Source of the DNA: Tenodera sinensis
Lineage: Eukaryota; Arthropoda; Insecta; Mantodea; Mantidae
Length of the DNA stretch: 64,000 bases
NCBI GenBank assembly: GCA_030765045.1
Contig: CM060961.1
Location: forward strand, 141,174,038-141,238,037
Direction: 5' to 3'
Shown: piece by piece, positions 32,908 through 44,978 of the stretch
Layout: the number at the start of each line of letters is the position of its first letter
Numbering within the stretch: position 1 is the first letter of the stretch
Program-made: the position numbers and the translations under genes
Notes under the pieces: generated by a model
What the model saw: only the letters and a program-made list of their open reading frames with translations
What the model was told of the DNA's origin: nothing
Database searches by the model: none

Positions 32908-33903
32908 ACTTTCTCTACTGGTAAGTAGGGGAAGTATTGTATTCCACCCAAAAATTCGATGTCAAGATTTCACTGGAAATATATGTTTTGAGACCTCCTG
33001 AATCCAAAAAAAGCATTTTTAGAAAAAGGTCTGTGTGTGTGTGTGTCAGTCTGTCAGTCTGTGGACAGCATAACTCAAAAATGAAAAGTCGGTTAAAAAC
33101 CAAAGTTGGTATTTAAGTTTAATGTCTTTCAAGGATGCGACACGAAGATTTTGAAGAAAATAGCCCCACCCTAAGCTACCCTTTACATGGAAAATTTTGA
33201 TTTTCTTGAAAATGGCTCTAACGATTTTGATTAAAATGTCATATGTTTGAGGTATTTTTATGACAAATGAAATGTATATCTTGAATTTTCTGGCTATAGC
33301 CCCTGTAGTCGTATTTACTCTGGACGACTTTTGCATAACTGGTAAACCGTTAGAGATAGACCAAATAATACTGCACAAAAAATGTAGATCTTGTTAAAAT
33401 ACACAATTTATATCTGAATAAATTTTCTTGTAGGGTGAACTATTTCGGAGATATTCCTTGTTATGTGTGTGAGTTTTGGAAAACTTAGAATTTTCGTGAA
33501 ATGGGTCATCGTTGTTCATTTTTTTATATGTTAAGTGTGCAAAGACAACAGAATCTCAAAGTTTTAAAAGATTTGACTATCGCACAAAGCCTACTGTATT
33601 CTAACATTCCCCTTGCACCTACAAGGAAATTAGCAATAAGTTGTACAAATTTTGAGAGGTAGAACTGGAACTTAAAAATTCAATGCCACAACTGGGATTT
33701 GAACCACAGACCTTCTGCTTACCGGGTGGCCCACACACGGCTTGTGTGTTTAAAAACACCAACAGTAAGTTTGTTGGCATAAATAAATAATAAGTTGTAC
33801 AAATGTTTATCTCAACTAACATGAAGATATAGGAATAAGAGTTTGTAAGAATGGTTAGTACAAGAGTAGAGAAAGTCATGTGAGTGCAACACATCAGATT
33901 TTT
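32908..33903 (+). repeat. Repeat R, copy B (contains a SINE)
   Basis: Begins ACTTTCTCTACTGGTAAGTA and ends AGTAGAGAAAGTCATGTGAG followed by CAACACATCAGATTTTT. Inside: ATTGTATTCCACCCAAAAAT, a TGTGTGTGTGTGTCAGTCTG microsatellite, AGTCGGTTAAAAACCAAAGT and CTGGTAAACCGTTAGAGATA. A SINE F copy interrupts it at 33651-33788, and without that it is about 850 bp. Confidence 0.88.
33651..33788 (+). mobile_element. SINE family F, large central deletion, TSD 16 bp
   Basis: Flanked by AATAAGTTGTACAAAT at 33635-33650 and 33789-33804. The inverted head runs to TTACCGGGTGG and is joined straight to CCCACACACGGCTTGTGTG of the body, then to the tail. At 138 bp it is the shortest F copy here. It inserted into R copy B. 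Confidence 0.88.
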
Positions 33904-33942
33904 TTTCACGTATTTCGTTTTTATTTGTATTTAGTCATTTTT

Positions 33943-34788
33943 ACTTTCTCTACTGGTAAGTAGGGGAAGTATTGTATTCCACCCAAAAATTTGATGTTGA
34001 GATTTCACCAGAAATATATGTTTTGAGACCCCCTGAATCCAATAAAAGCATTTTTAGAAAAAGGTCCATGTGTGTGTGTCAATCTGTGGACAGCATAACT
34101 CAAAACTGAAAAGTCGGTTAAAAACCAAAGTTGGTATTTGAGTTTAATGTCTTTCAAGGATGCTACACAAAGATTTTGAAGAAAAGTCATCCATCCTACA
34201 CTACCCGTTACATGAAAAAATTTTATTCTACTGAAAATGGCTGTAACGATTTTTATTAAAAGGCCACATGTTTAAGATATTTGTATGACAAATGAAATGT
34301 ATATTTTGAATTTTCTGGCCATAGCCTAGGTAGACCTATTTACTCTGGATGACTTGAATAACTTGTAAACCGTAAGAGATAGACAAAATTTTACTATACA
34401 AAAAATGTAGATCTTGCTAAAACACACACTTTATGTCCAAACAATTTTTTTTCTTTTTTTTGTAGAGTGAACTATTTTGGAGATATTCCTTGTTATTTGT
34501 GTCAGTTTCAGAAAACTTAAATTTTTGTGAAATGCAACACTGTTGTTCATTTTTTTATATGTTAAGCGTGCAAAGAGAATGGGATCTCAAAGCTTTAGAA
34601 GATTTGACTATCATTCAAAGCCTACTGTATTCTAATATTCCCCTTGCACTTACAAGGGAATAAGCAATAAGTAAATTTCTGCAAATGTTTATCTCAAGTA
34701 ACACAAAGAAGATATAGGAATAAGAGTTTGTAAGAATGGTTATTACAAGAGTAGAGAAAGTCATGTGAATGTAAAATATCAGATTTTT
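33943..34788 (+). repeat. Repeat R, copy C
   Basis: A complete copy in the same orientation as copy B and only about 40 bp downstream, starting ACTTTCTCTACTGGTAAGTA and ending AGTAGAGAAAGTCATGTGAA followed by ATCAGATTTTTT. It lies inside the Tigger-like element. Confidence 0.88.
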
Positions 34789-34980
34789 TCATTTGATAAC
34801 ACAGTAGATGCCTTCCTTTTCACATCTTTGATCACGTTTTCATTCATTCCACCATTTTAGCATATGTTTCTCTCTTGATTTTTGACAAGAGTCCATGTTA
34901 TCCGAGGTAATGTCAGCCCTCCTTACCTCATATGATTGAAACTCTAGTGTATTTTCTTACTTGCGCATACTATTTTTTAA

Positions 34981-35740
34981 CTACTTTCCCTACTATTAGG
35001 AAATGGATGAAATCTTATATTCCACCCAAAAGTTTGGTGTCAAAATTTTGCTGAAGATACATTTTGAGGTGCCCTGAATAAAATAAAAAGAAGCATTTTT
35101 ATTAAAAAGCTTCATGTGTGTGTATGTATAGTATGACTCAAAAATGTAATGTTATAAGTTCCATGTCTTCCAACTATGCAATTTGTAGTTTTAAGGAAAT
35201 CCTTCCACACCAAATTAGACCTCACATGAACTGATTTTCTCAAAAATTGTACTGATGAATTTGATTAAAATACCAAATGTTTAAGATATTGCATGGTAAA
35301 TAAAATGTATATATTGAATTTTTTGGAAATTGCCTGTGAAGTCCTCTATAGACAATCTTACTGCATGAAAATTGTAGATCTTATTAAGAACACAATTATC
35401 CAACATATTGCTTGTTATTGGTTTGAATTTTCCAATACTTCTACTTTTTTAAAATGGTAACTTGTTATTCACTATTTCTTTCTTTCTTTTTTTTTTCTTT
35501 TTTTTTTTTTTTTTTTTCGTGTATTAGCACATAGAACACAGAGTATTAAATTTCAAAGCTATCACACAGTGGACTGCTTTATTAAATTATAGTATTTTAG
35601 CATACTATATTCTTATACCTACAGTAAAATAAGCAAATGTATAAGTTTATCTCAACTAAGAAGAAATAGAAGTAAAGCTTTTGTATGAAAAGTTTTGTGA
35701 GAGTGAGTAGAAAAGCCATGTGAATGTAACATGCAAAACT
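34981..35740 (+). repeat. Repeat R, copy D (diverged)
   Basis: ACTTTCCCTACTATTAGG, ATATTCCACCCAAAAGTTTG, TTTTGATTAAAATACC-like and AGATCTTATTAAGAACACAA blocks are in R order. The end reads AGTAGAAAAGCCATGTGAAT. It is clearly older than copies B and C. A pyrimidine run at 35480-35518 lies inside. Confidence 0.78.
35480..35518. repeat. T/C-rich simple repeat
   Basis: TTTCTTTCTTTC followed by long T-runs, about 39 bp. Confidence 0.85.
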
Positions 35741-35765
35741 TTTCAAATAGCAAGTCTATTCTTTT

Positions 35766-35885
35766 TTATTTTCCCTACCAACATGTATTAAGTAGACAAA
35801 GAAAGTATTGAATTCAACCCAAAAATCCAATACCAAGATTTCACTGGAAATAGTTTTGAGAACCCCTCAACTCCAAGAGATTCTG
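35766..35885 (+). repeat. Repeat R, first ~120 bp only
   Basis: TTTTCCCTACCAACATG, GAAAGTATTGAATTCAACCC, CAAGATTTCACTGGAAATAG and TTTTGAGAACCCCT match the R start. The rest is absent. Confidence 0.65.
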
Positions 35886-37584
35886 TAAGCTTCTCTCAGT
35901 TTATGAAGATAACAAACTTTTTAAAATCTGTTGTGTTACATGACTTACCATCCCACAAAAATGGTTTTCTGCATATTTTACACACTGCTCCATTATTATT
36001 AGTATTTTCTACTTCTAAACACTTCACACTTCACTCATATTTTATTCAATATCGCATTATACATTGGTAAAATAAAATATTTACGGAAATTAGACATACA
36101 GTATACTGTAAGGTACGCTCGTGATCCGAGTTTGATTTGCGAAACACAAGCACATGGAAGGAAAGAACAAAATATTTCCATGGGCTGTATTACCTCATGT
36201 CTTAAGTTCTGATTTGTTTCTACTAGATTCACAGATATTGGTCACCAGGGAAGGTAAATATGGCTGAGAGTGAGTCACCAAGCCAGGATATTGCAGAAAT
36301 GCAATTTAGTATGTCAGCTAAATCAGCTTCCTTCATAACTCAGTTAATACTGCATGTCACATGATTACCTCTACTCTGCCCATTGTTTTGCATGTTTTCA
36401 TTTAGAAACAAGAGTCTATGGAATGTTGCATTCATTCCCTCAGAGTAAATGTAGTCAAGGTCTATCAAGTACTACACTCCAGCAACTCTCTGGCAACATG
36501 TGCACAGTAATTAATTTGAAGTCTTGACTCCTTTTGATCCTTGTTAAGCACAAAGTTAAACACAGCAATTTTCAATTCTGCAGAGTTTAAAAATATAAAA
36601 TTATTGAGTGTTTATCTTAAAGTATTAGACATGCTTCAATACCATCAAGTATCAAGAGTATCAAGGTACTGAGGATATCAAGGTCCCATTCCTATTCATA
36701 ATGTGCATAGCACAAAGTCCAGAGTAGTTTTGGTTTTATTATTATCTTCATTTGCAAGTATACCTCAGACTCTGAAATGCAAAATTTATTTATGTATAAA
36801 TCTGTGTTACTCTTTTCAAATTAAAAAGATAAATAGGCTCAAATCGCATCTTCAGCTGTTAGCAAACCATTAAGCCTTGCTGGGTTGTTACTTGGTCTGT
36901 AGGCCTAGAGTGTTCCTATTCCATGCACTGCATATAACGTTATCTCATTTATTTAATCCACTTTTTCATCCACTTAAAGATGCCTTCAGAGGTTATTGAT
37001 TCACATCAGATATAGAAATGAAAGATGTTTGTTGCTTAGCTGAAACAATTTTGTTCTAATGGCATCAGGAAACTTACAGTATTGGGTTGGAATAAATGTA
37101 CTTTAAAGCTGGAATTTGATGAAAAATTATGCAACTGTAGGTTCTTTGCTGTTGTAAGAAATGATAAAAATTCTGTGGTATTATGTACTTTGACTTAATC
37201 CTGTACAATTGGACATTTTCACCCATTGTGTAGCATCTAGTTAAAGACAACTTGTTAAGCAACAATGCGCTTTTTGGTATTCGGTAACATCACCTTGTTG
37301 AGTGGAAGAAAATATGGTTAATGATACTAAGAGCGGAGACCATATTGTTAGCGCTAGCAAATCTGCTACTCGCTGAAAATGGATGCACTTCTAGTACTTC
37401 TTTATCTTAAAGAGTAATGGTAACAATCTTATGGCATTATGGTCGTCTTAAAAATAAAGTTTTTCCTCTTGAAGCATTCAACAAACATTTCCTACTTTGG
37501 GTGATTTATCTTTGATGCTGCGTACCATCCATCCCTAGCTGCAATATGCTCTGATTTTTGTAACGTGTAGACATAAGTTACAGT
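35886..37584. other. No recognised feature
   Basis: AT-rich. Short minus frames (36035-36232, 37074-37265) have no recognisable domain. Confidence 0.4.
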
Positions 37585-37690
37585 CATAAAGCTATGTAGG
37601 CTTTCACGGCCGGCATCTAAATTGTAGAATGAAGTATCTTCCGGGCTGTTAGGCTGTGGTCTGCTGGAGATCTGTCTGACAGATACAATA
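37585..37690. repeat. Probable dispersed-repeat fragment
   Basis: A locally GC-rich block with GTAGGCTTTCACGGCCGGCA and TCTTCCGGGCTGTTAGGC. I have seen similar strings as high-copy sequence in insect genomes but cannot assign the family. Only one copy is in the window. Confidence 0.4.
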
Positions 37691-39287
37691 AGTTACAGTG
37701 TCTTTGAAAAGCTTTTATTGGGGTCTACTGCAACTGAGACAACCATTATCCTTCAGCAAGCCTTTTCTTGTAACAAACTAAGATGTGCAACCACTCTGTT
37801 TGAAAAAAGCTGTATTCTTGTCAAAAATTGTATTTGCATCAAAATTAACTCATCTCAGAATTAATACTGGTCAAATTGGCAAGTTGTTTGTGAGGTTATA
37901 ATGCTTGTACTATTGAGATTTCCATGGAGACTCGTAATATATGTATATACTTGTATATAAATCAAACTTGTACAGCATAAAAATCTGAGATTATACCCTG
38001 TTTGGAATATTAAGGAACAATTAAAAAATGTATTTAAAAAATAAAGCAGCATCATAATATAGGCAAATGTACTTTAAAAACTGTCCATATAATGATGCCA
38101 AAAAGCTATTATAGTCATGTATTTTGTCAGCTGAATAGGATTTTATTTTGTTGGAAAACTTTAGGGAGAAATGCAAGTGTTTAGGGAGTCAGAAATAAAG
38201 CCCAGAAAAAAAATACACTTTTTTCAAATTATACACCTTTGCCATTCTGTAAACTTAAGCACATCCTTGAAATTCACTAAGTATATCACTCAAGAAAGTT
38301 AACATTTATTAATAATAGGTTTGTCAATTTAAATAACAAGGTTATAAAGTTACAAAGTTTAAAAATACTGATTACTACCACTTTTATACTTATGAATATA
38401 TGTTCTCAAGTGGAACCACTTATCTGTTACTGCATATAATGCAAGTTTCATGATATATGAATTACAAAAGTAAGTCTTAGAAACACACAGTCAAGACCGT
38501 GAGAACACAATGCCATGAACTATTTACCATAATGGGGAATGAGAAAATTTGAGGTCACGAATAACTGCAGAGTGACGACGATGAGGTGAACAAAAAGTGG
38601 ATGCAGGTACAGCATCTCCATACTTTGTGAAGAGTGGCATCACGTTTTTCTTGCCGCCAATGTCAAAGAATGAGGGGGAGAAGCTCTCACTGCAATACCA
38701 AATTGGGTAAATGCTTAGCTATTCACAAAAGGAACTGATTCCTAAATACACACAATGGAAGCCCTATTAATGCTTTCACCCTAACAGCTTCTCGTGTATC
38801 TCTACAGCACTAACCACAGCCACCAATTCTGTGAAACTCAGCATTGTATAGTAACAGCCTCTAATTAATTAGTCTTCAGAAAATAAGCGAGATACCATTA
38901 GTAGTTTACTATGTTAAAAGTATAAGAAGCATACTGCATTGCAACAGATTGGACTACCAGTTAAAAACTTGGAATTATTGTTGTTTTTTTAATCAGCATT
39001 TTATCATTACATAAAAAAGAAAATTTGTTGTATTTTCTCAAGTCATTCTTAAGAAATGCAATATCTTAAGTTGGGACACATTTGTTTGCTTCATTTTTTT
39101 AAAACATGCAAATTTTCAAATTCGATTTAGAGGTTTTAGTAGCTACATTAAAACATGATAGCTGATACACCTTTGATGGTCAGGTTATTTTAATAAGCAC
39201 CCTTGAAGCTAATTTTAAAGATTAGAGAACATTTTTTGCCAATTTATATTAATAATTAATTTAATTATTATAATACGGGATACCAAG
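37691..39287. other. No recognised feature
   Basis: AT-rich, with no coding or repeat signal supported. Confidence 0.4.
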
Positions 39288-39838
39288 CTGGGTGGCTCAG
39301 GTGACATTAGTCTGTGACCCGCATTTAGCAGATCATGGGTTCCCCCATGGTCGATCTTTCTGACTCACGGGTTTTTGGAGGTCTCCCCGGTTTGTCAGGC
39401 AAATGTTGGCAAGGATTTCCATATCCTCCAAATTTCCTGTCCCTCCATTTCGTTACATACATCATTTCATTTCACCCTTCATCCCATTAGGTTTCTTTCA
39501 GGGTTGGAAGTGTCAGCGAGCGTCACTGCAGCAGCACAGTGGGGGGAGCAAATGCACTTTGGAAATCTCATCCCCTGGATTGGAAGGTGAGTTACTGGTT
39601 TCTGAGCTCCCCATGGGATGGTACAAGCCTGAGGAAGGGAGGAAGGGGAGCTAGCTAGCCTCTGCCGAGGTGCTTCTAACTGGGAAAATGTAGGGATCCT
39701 GCCACCTGTTCTGTCGTGGTGACATTCTGACCACCCTTAGGATCCATCCTCCCAGGGGGTGTTGCATCAGGGGCACAGACACAAAGGATCACCTTTTGTT
39801 CGAGGTGCTGTCCCCCTCTGCAAGTTGTCAGTGAGCCC
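39288..39838 (+). repeat. 500-bp interspersed repeat with tRNA-like start, copy 2
   Basis: Starts with CTGGGTGGCTCAGGTGACAT (A-box-like) and ATCATGGGTTCCCCC (weak B box). The long body is shared with 17813-18305. GC content is well above the surroundings. It is probably a long SINE. Overlapping plus frames at 39375-39654 are a by-product of that composition and are not conserved in copy 1. Confidence 0.7.
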
Positions 39839-39844
39839 ATATTT

Positions 39845-40111
39845 CTATTTTAAATTTCCCCCTTTTGTATATATACCAATCTCTCTGAGCTGATATTACT
39901 ATCTTTGTGGCAAAACATTTAAACAGAATTGGGATATATTCTTCACCACTCTGTCCTCTATGTGATCTGCAAGAGGAAATGGATCGAGACCACCTTCAAA
40001 TATGCCCGGCCACTTCTAGTACCCCATCCATCAGTGAAAAATATTGGAGAGCAAGAGGATTAATGACTTCATTGTCAGAAATCCAGCATTAGCTAACAAC
40101 AACAACAACAA
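39845..40111 (+). pseudogene. LINE ORF2 C-terminus with 3' end
   Basis: The plus frame 39907-40092 reads HLNRIGIYSSPLCPLCDLQE, then EMDRDHLQICP and EKYWRARGLMTSL. The CPLC-x-EEMDRDHL-x-CP pattern is the Cys/His knuckle at the end of LINE ORF2 proteins in the I/R1/jockey group. It stops at TAG and is followed at once by CTAACAACAACAACAACA, the 3' tail. The same tail occurs as truncated insertions at 16573-16647 and 18348-18396. Only about the last 60 codons of ORF2 are present. Confidence 0.8.
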
Positions 40112-40833
40112 CTATCTTTGTGGTGTTTACAGATGAATGGGAAATGCAAAACAACAGGAACAGAAAGTTTTGTCTTTGATATTTGCATACACATAATTGC
40201 TCAGCATCCAAAAGGAAGAAGCCCTTGAAAGCCTTTGAAGTTGGTATCCAAATAATACGAAACAGTATTTGGTTACTGGAAGAGTGGTAAAGATATTAAA
40301 ATATTCATAGAGCCATAAAATCAATTCAGCACTTAAAGTAATTAGGTTTAATGATGCATGCATATGGAGGTGCTGTGCCAATATAGAATATGGAATTCTA
40401 GATGCAAGAAATTCAATAAAATTGTTGAATGGGTTTCAATGAAGAAATGATGTTGAACAAGAGGAGAATTCATGTCACAGTCTAAAACAGATAAATATGT
40501 TATGACACTGGAGGGTTTATAGAGCGCTAATACCAGACTTTAACAAGCAGAAACAAAGAAGACAGCTTATGGAAATGCAAAAATCTGATATTTCAATTTG
40601 ATTGAAAGGTGAAACTTGATAATAGTAAGGGTATGTTAATAAACTGAGAAGAAATAGCATAATAGTATAATCCTTTGGTGGTCCTGTTTGGAAAGGAGGA
40701 GAATGTGATAAAATATGTAATCTGTGGGACAGGGAAAGGTGAAATTGTGAAGGCTAGTTAGCAACTAGGAATGCAAATAACTATTATTGCAGATGCTGGT
40801 AATGTTGACCTTAAACTCTCAAGTCAGTCTGGG
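40112..40833. other. No recognised feature
   Basis: AT-rich, with nothing supported. Confidence 0.4.
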
Positions 40834-41055
40834 CAGCTCAGTTGGTTAGATGCTAACCTGCTGATCCCAAGGTAGCGGGTTCAAATCCGGCCCAGACTGA
40901 TGGTTTTTAAGAGTGCTTAAAAACAACAGCTTCATGTTAGTAGATTTACTGGCATGTAAAAACACTCCTGCGGGACGAAATTCCGGCACACCGGCGACAA
41001 TGAAGTGATTCTGGCAAACAACAGCATCGTTAAACAACAAAATAATTTTTTTTTT
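40834..41055 (+). mobile_element. tRNA-derived SINE, family E
   Basis: The head is remarkably tRNA-like: GTCTGGG and CCCAGAC can pair as a 7-bp acceptor stem, with GCAGCTCAGTTGGTTAGATG (A box) and GCGGGTTCAAATCCGGC (B box). The anticodon arm is irregular. The body (CTGGCATGTAAAAACACTCC, GCGGGACGAAATTCCGGCAC) ends in AAACAACAAAATAATTTTTT. The body and tail make it a SINE and not a working tRNA gene. Confidence 0.78.
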
Positions 41056-41364
41056 CAAGTCTCAGACAGGCAGCATATCCCTTAAAAATGCTGTTGCTCT
41101 CTCAACTAAGCTCAGCAGCAGGAATCTTCGTTCTAACCCTTGTAACCACAGGTGACATCATGCAAGAAATCTCAAGGATTACAAGATATGCTGGCTCCTT
41201 TATGACTAAACTGGTATCGGGTAGTGACCCCACCACAACAGAAATTCCAGCAGCACAAGGAAACAACAACCCATGATGCACTGGTAGTCAGTTCCTACAA
41301 TGGAGCTGGGAAGAGCGTATTTGCTCCATGATTTTCTACCATCTTAAAAGTGGGTTAAACCAGT
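41056..41364. other. No recognised feature
   Basis: Open plus frame 41088-41276 without known domains. It may be the decayed left end of the mariner copy that follows. Confidence 0.3.
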
Positions 41365-42180
41365 GTCAAAATCTTGAAGGTTTGCAACAGGCTTTTGGGG
41401 ACATTGCTCCTTCCCATGCCAAGTTTTCCAGTATTTTCAGGAATTTAAAAGGCGCTGAACATCTTTGAAAGTTGAGGAGAGAAGCGGGTATCCAGCAATG
41501 GCAGTGACTGAGAAAAACATTGCAGCATTGCGGGTTTCTGACATTCTCACTTGTGATGAAACCTGGATTTATTAGTTTGGTCAGGAGACCAAACGACAAT
41601 CAGGTGTGGATCTTTTCTGATGACAATCCACTGATTAAAGTCAAGTGTTGCCAAAGTATACACAAGTGACCTCATTTTTCTTAAAGGGGGGTCTTGTGGC
41701 AACCATTTCTCTGGAGGAGCAAAGTACAATTACTGCTAATTGGTGCCCCATAGTTTGCTTGCCAAAAGTTTCTGCCAAACTTCAAGAATGCCGGACATGC
41801 ATGGGACAGGTCCTTCTCCATTATGATGAGTCTGAACATATGGCCAACATTACCGTTCAGTTCCTGGAGTCTACAGAGGTCAAACTTATAATTCAATCCA
41901 CCATACAATCCTGATCTGGCCCTACGTGACTTTTTGTGTTCCTGATGATAAAAAATTACATGCTTGGAAACAGATTTTCAACCCTTGAAGATGCTGTTAC
42001 CACCTACAAAGGGGAGCTTGCAGCCATCAAAGAAAACATGGCAGGGACGCACGCTTTCAGAAATAGTTACAGCAAATGCCAAAGTGTAAACAGTATGGTA
42101 GCAAGTACTTGGAGAAAGTGCAACAATCAGATAATTTAAAAAAAAATATTATTATGGGTATATCTCAAAACTTTCATAAT
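41365..42180 (+). pseudogene. mariner-type transposase, decayed
   Basis: The plus strand, with many shifts, shows LQQAFGDIAPSHAKFSSIF (N-terminal), TCDETW with the first catalytic Asp near 41550, KKGGLVATISLEEQ-like and STITANWCPIVCLPKVSAKL, then VLLHYDESEHMANITVQFLE. The last has the second Asp in HYDES where HHDNA is usual. A degraded SPDLAPCDFF block follows near 41915, then RFSTLEDAVTTYKGEL. The 3' boundary may be the GGTATATCTCAAAACTTTCA and AATGACCC end near 42155-42185, typical of mariner TIRs. No matching left TIR was found. The protein cannot be made. Confidence 0.75.
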
Positions 42181-42610
42181 GACCCTTGTAAATGGTACAT
42201 GCTAATGTATGTAAAATGGGCTACCTTACAGTCATTAATTGTATCTATAACATAACATGTATGTTTTATTTATTTTTCTTTCTTTTTATATGAGCATGGC
42301 AAAACTTCTGTTATGAAACTTGATATGAAACATTTCCTTAAGTCCCATTTAGAAAATAGGCCATATGGCACCTTAATTACTTTGGCCAAAGACAGGAGGG
42401 ATTCTAATGGAAATGAAAAGATCATCAACCCTAAGATTAGACCCTTCAGTCTACTCCAGCTTCTAGAAATTGCTCACTCCATCTTACTAGTGGCCTTATT
42501 TTGCTTATTATAAAGTATTTTGAAAAATGCAAGTAATGTTTGTAAGAATTTTGTTTCTAACAAGTTTAGTTGTTAGCAAAATTTTGATGGGATGAACATT
42601 TAAAAAAGTA
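42181..42610. other. No recognised feature
   Basis: AT-rich, nothing supported. Confidence 0.35.
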
Positions 42611-42616
42611 TAATTT

Positions 42617-43474
42617 TTACTTTCTCTATTATCTATAGTAAGTATTGTATTCCACCCAAAAATTTGATGTCAAGATTTCACTGGAAATATATGTTTTGAG
42701 GTCTCCTGAATAAAAGGGAAAAAAAGAAGTATTTTTAGAAAAAGGTGTGTGTGTCTGTCTGTCTGTCTGTCTGTGGGCAGCATAACTTAAAAACAAAAGG
42801 TCAGTTAAAAACCAAAGTTTATATTTAAGTTTAACATCTTTTAAGCATACGACAAAGATTTTGAAGAAAATTCCTCCACCTTAAACTACCCTTTACATGG
42901 AAAATATTTCGAAAGTTTTGATTTTCTTGAAAATGGTTCTAATGATTTTGATTAAAATGCCATATGTTTAAGACATTTTTATGACAAATGAAATGTATAT
43001 TTTGAATTTTGTGGCTAAAGCCCACGTAGTCCTGTTTACTCTGGATGACTTTTGCATAACTGGTAAACTGTAGGAGATAGACTAAATCTTACTATTCAAA
43101 AAACGTAGATCTTGTTAAGACACCTAATTTATGTCCAAATAAATTTGTTTGTAGAGTGAACCATTTCAGATATTCCTTGTAGTTTGTACGAGTTTTGGAA
43201 AACAAACTTTCTTTAAATGGAACATCGTTATTCATTTTTTTATATGTTAGCCGTGCAAAGAGAACAGAATTTGAAAGCTTTAAAAGATTTTCCTATCACT
43301 CAAAGCCTACTGTATTCCCATATTCCTCTTGCACCTGCAAGAAAATAAGGAACAGGATAATTTCTGCATATGTTTATCTCAACTAAGACGAAGAAGATAT
43401 AGGAATAAGAGTTTGTAAGAATGTTAAGTACAAGAGTAAAGAAAGGCATGTGAGTGCAACACATCAGATCTTTT
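42617..43474 (+). repeat. Repeat R, copy F
   Basis: Starts TTACTTTCTCTATTATCTAT and ends AAGAGTAAAGAAAGGCATGT followed by CAACACATCAGATC. Internal R blocks are all present, including a (TGTC)n microsatellite (GTCTGTCTGTCTGTCTGTCT) at the usual position. Confidence 0.85.
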
Positions 43475-43585
43475 ATTACTATTATTTACATATGCAAACC
43501 AGTTATGAGGAAGAAAAGAGCTCCAATTGTACTTTAAGCATAAAGAAGTGGCATAAGTTTGTGCACTATTAAACATTTTATTTGT

Positions 43586-44375
43586 ATAAGAGGTTGAATC
43601 AGAAACTGAAAAATTCAATGCCATAGCCGGGATTTGAACCACAGATCTTCAGCTTATCAAGCGGCTGCTCTAACCATTAAGCTATCATGGCCAACTTGCC
43701 AGTACGACATTAAACTCCCCAGATGACTCATACTTTTTACCGGTTAACCGCAAGGGAATCTCACATCAGAGATAAATACCCCAAGGGCGACTTAAAATTG
43801 TAAGTACTTTATGTCCCGGGTTTAAGTGACCTTTAGATGGTAATTATTATTTATTTATGCCAACAAGCTTACTGCATAATCTGAAGTTCCTCGAATCCGA
43901 AAAATTATTCTTAAAAAAAGGTCTTTATAAGAGGAGAATAATCAGGACTGAAAAGCTCAATGCCATAGCCAGGATTTGTACCACAGGTGTTCTGCTTCAC
44001 ATGTGGCTGCTGTAACCACTGAGCTGCCATGACATTACTTCCCAGCATGATATTAAATTCCCTACTGATTTGTATTTTACCAGTACACCACTTTAATTTC
44101 AATCCTGATTTTATCTCTCAAACATTGCCCACACATGCCTTGTGTGCTTAAAAACACCACCAGTAAGTTGGTTGGCATAACAAATAATAATTACTATCTA
44201 AAGGTTATATAAACCTGGGACATAAAGTACTTAAGATTGCAAATAGCCATTGGGATACTCAGCTCAGATGCAAGCAAGTTGCCATAGTTCAAATCCTGGC
44301 CATGGCACTGTATTTTTCAGTCCTGATTCTACATCTGAAACAGTGCCCACATACACAGTAAGTTGGTTGGCATAA
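43586..44375. mobile_element. Cluster of older SINE F-like units, inverted
   Basis: 43586-43700 is an inverted head (GCCATAGCCGGGATTTGAAC, CTAACCATTAAGCTATCATG). 43785-43885 is the inverse of 44150-44240 (shared ACTTTATGTCCC, CTTTAGAT and AATTATTATTT). 43929-44190 is again an inverted head followed by TTTATCTCTCAAACATTGCC, body and tail (GTTGGCATAACAAATAATAA). 44245-44370 is a sense head joined to a body (AGTTCAAATCCTGGCCATGG, then AAACAGTGCCCACA). This gives head, body and linker modules in both orientations within 800 bp. Confidence 0.7.
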
Positions 44376-44387
44376 AAAAATAACAAA

Positions 44388-44978
44388 CGACTGTGAAGAG
44401 TATAACTAAAAAATGAAGTCAATTAAATACAAAACTTGGTATTTAAGTGTGACATCTTCCAAGTATGAGACGTGAAGATTTTTGAGAAAATCCCTCCATC
44501 CCAAGCTATGTCTCAAAAAACAGCTCTAATAACTTGGATTAAAATACATAAGTTTGAGATATATTCATAAATTTAATGTATATCTTGAATTTTCTGGGAA
44601 TAACCCTGTTCATCCTGGAAATTGGTAAAGCATAAGAAATAGACAAAATCTTGCTGCACAAAAAATGTAGATCTTAAAACACACAATTTACATCAAATAC
44701 ATTTTTTGTGCACTTTGCAAAATATTGCCCTTTTATTGGTTTGAATTTTCAAATGCTTACATTTTTCTTAAATGATAAGTTATTTTATTCCCTCCTGCTT
44801 ATGCAAAGAGAACAACATTTCAAAGCTATCACACAACAAATAATTTTTAAAAGATTCTACTGTCCCTAAGACCTACTATATTTCCATATTGCCATTGTAC
44901 CTGCATGCAGACATATAATGAAACCTTTTGTAAGAATGGGTAGAGAAAGTAACGTGAATCTAACGCATCCAATATTTT
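44388..44978 (+). repeat. Repeat R, copy G (5'-truncated)
   Basis: Starts at the AAGAGTATAACTAAAAAATG block, continues GTATTTAAGTGTGACATCTT, GAATTTTCTGGGAATAACCC and AAAAAATGTAGATCTTAAAA, and ends GGTAGAGAAAGTAACGTGAA. The first 200 bp of R are absent. Confidence 0.78.

Larger units (their letters stand above)
32388..34949 (+). mobile_element. Tigger/pogo-like element with nested insertions
   Basis: Left end TA then CAATAGAGCCATGGTTATCC; right end, as reverse complement, TA then CACTAGAGTTTCAATCATAT followed by GAGGTAAGGAGGGC. The outermost 10 bases agree at 9 positions and the next stretch is alignable but diverged, so the pairing is likely rather than certain. A pogo-type transposase C-terminus lies near the left end. 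Two copies of R (32908-33903, 33943-34788) sit in the right part. Confidence 0.6.

Noticed and set aside
33046..33378. 110-codon minus-strand open frame
   Set aside because: It lies wholly inside repeat R, and the frame is broken in the other R copies, so it is not a conserved protein.
40834..40910. Possible functional tRNA gene with a 7-bp acceptor stem
   Set aside because: The anticodon arm does not pair properly, and a SINE-like body and tail follow directly.
43586..44375. CRISPR-like or satellite array
   Set aside because: The repeats are few, diverged and in both orientations, and they are SINE modules.
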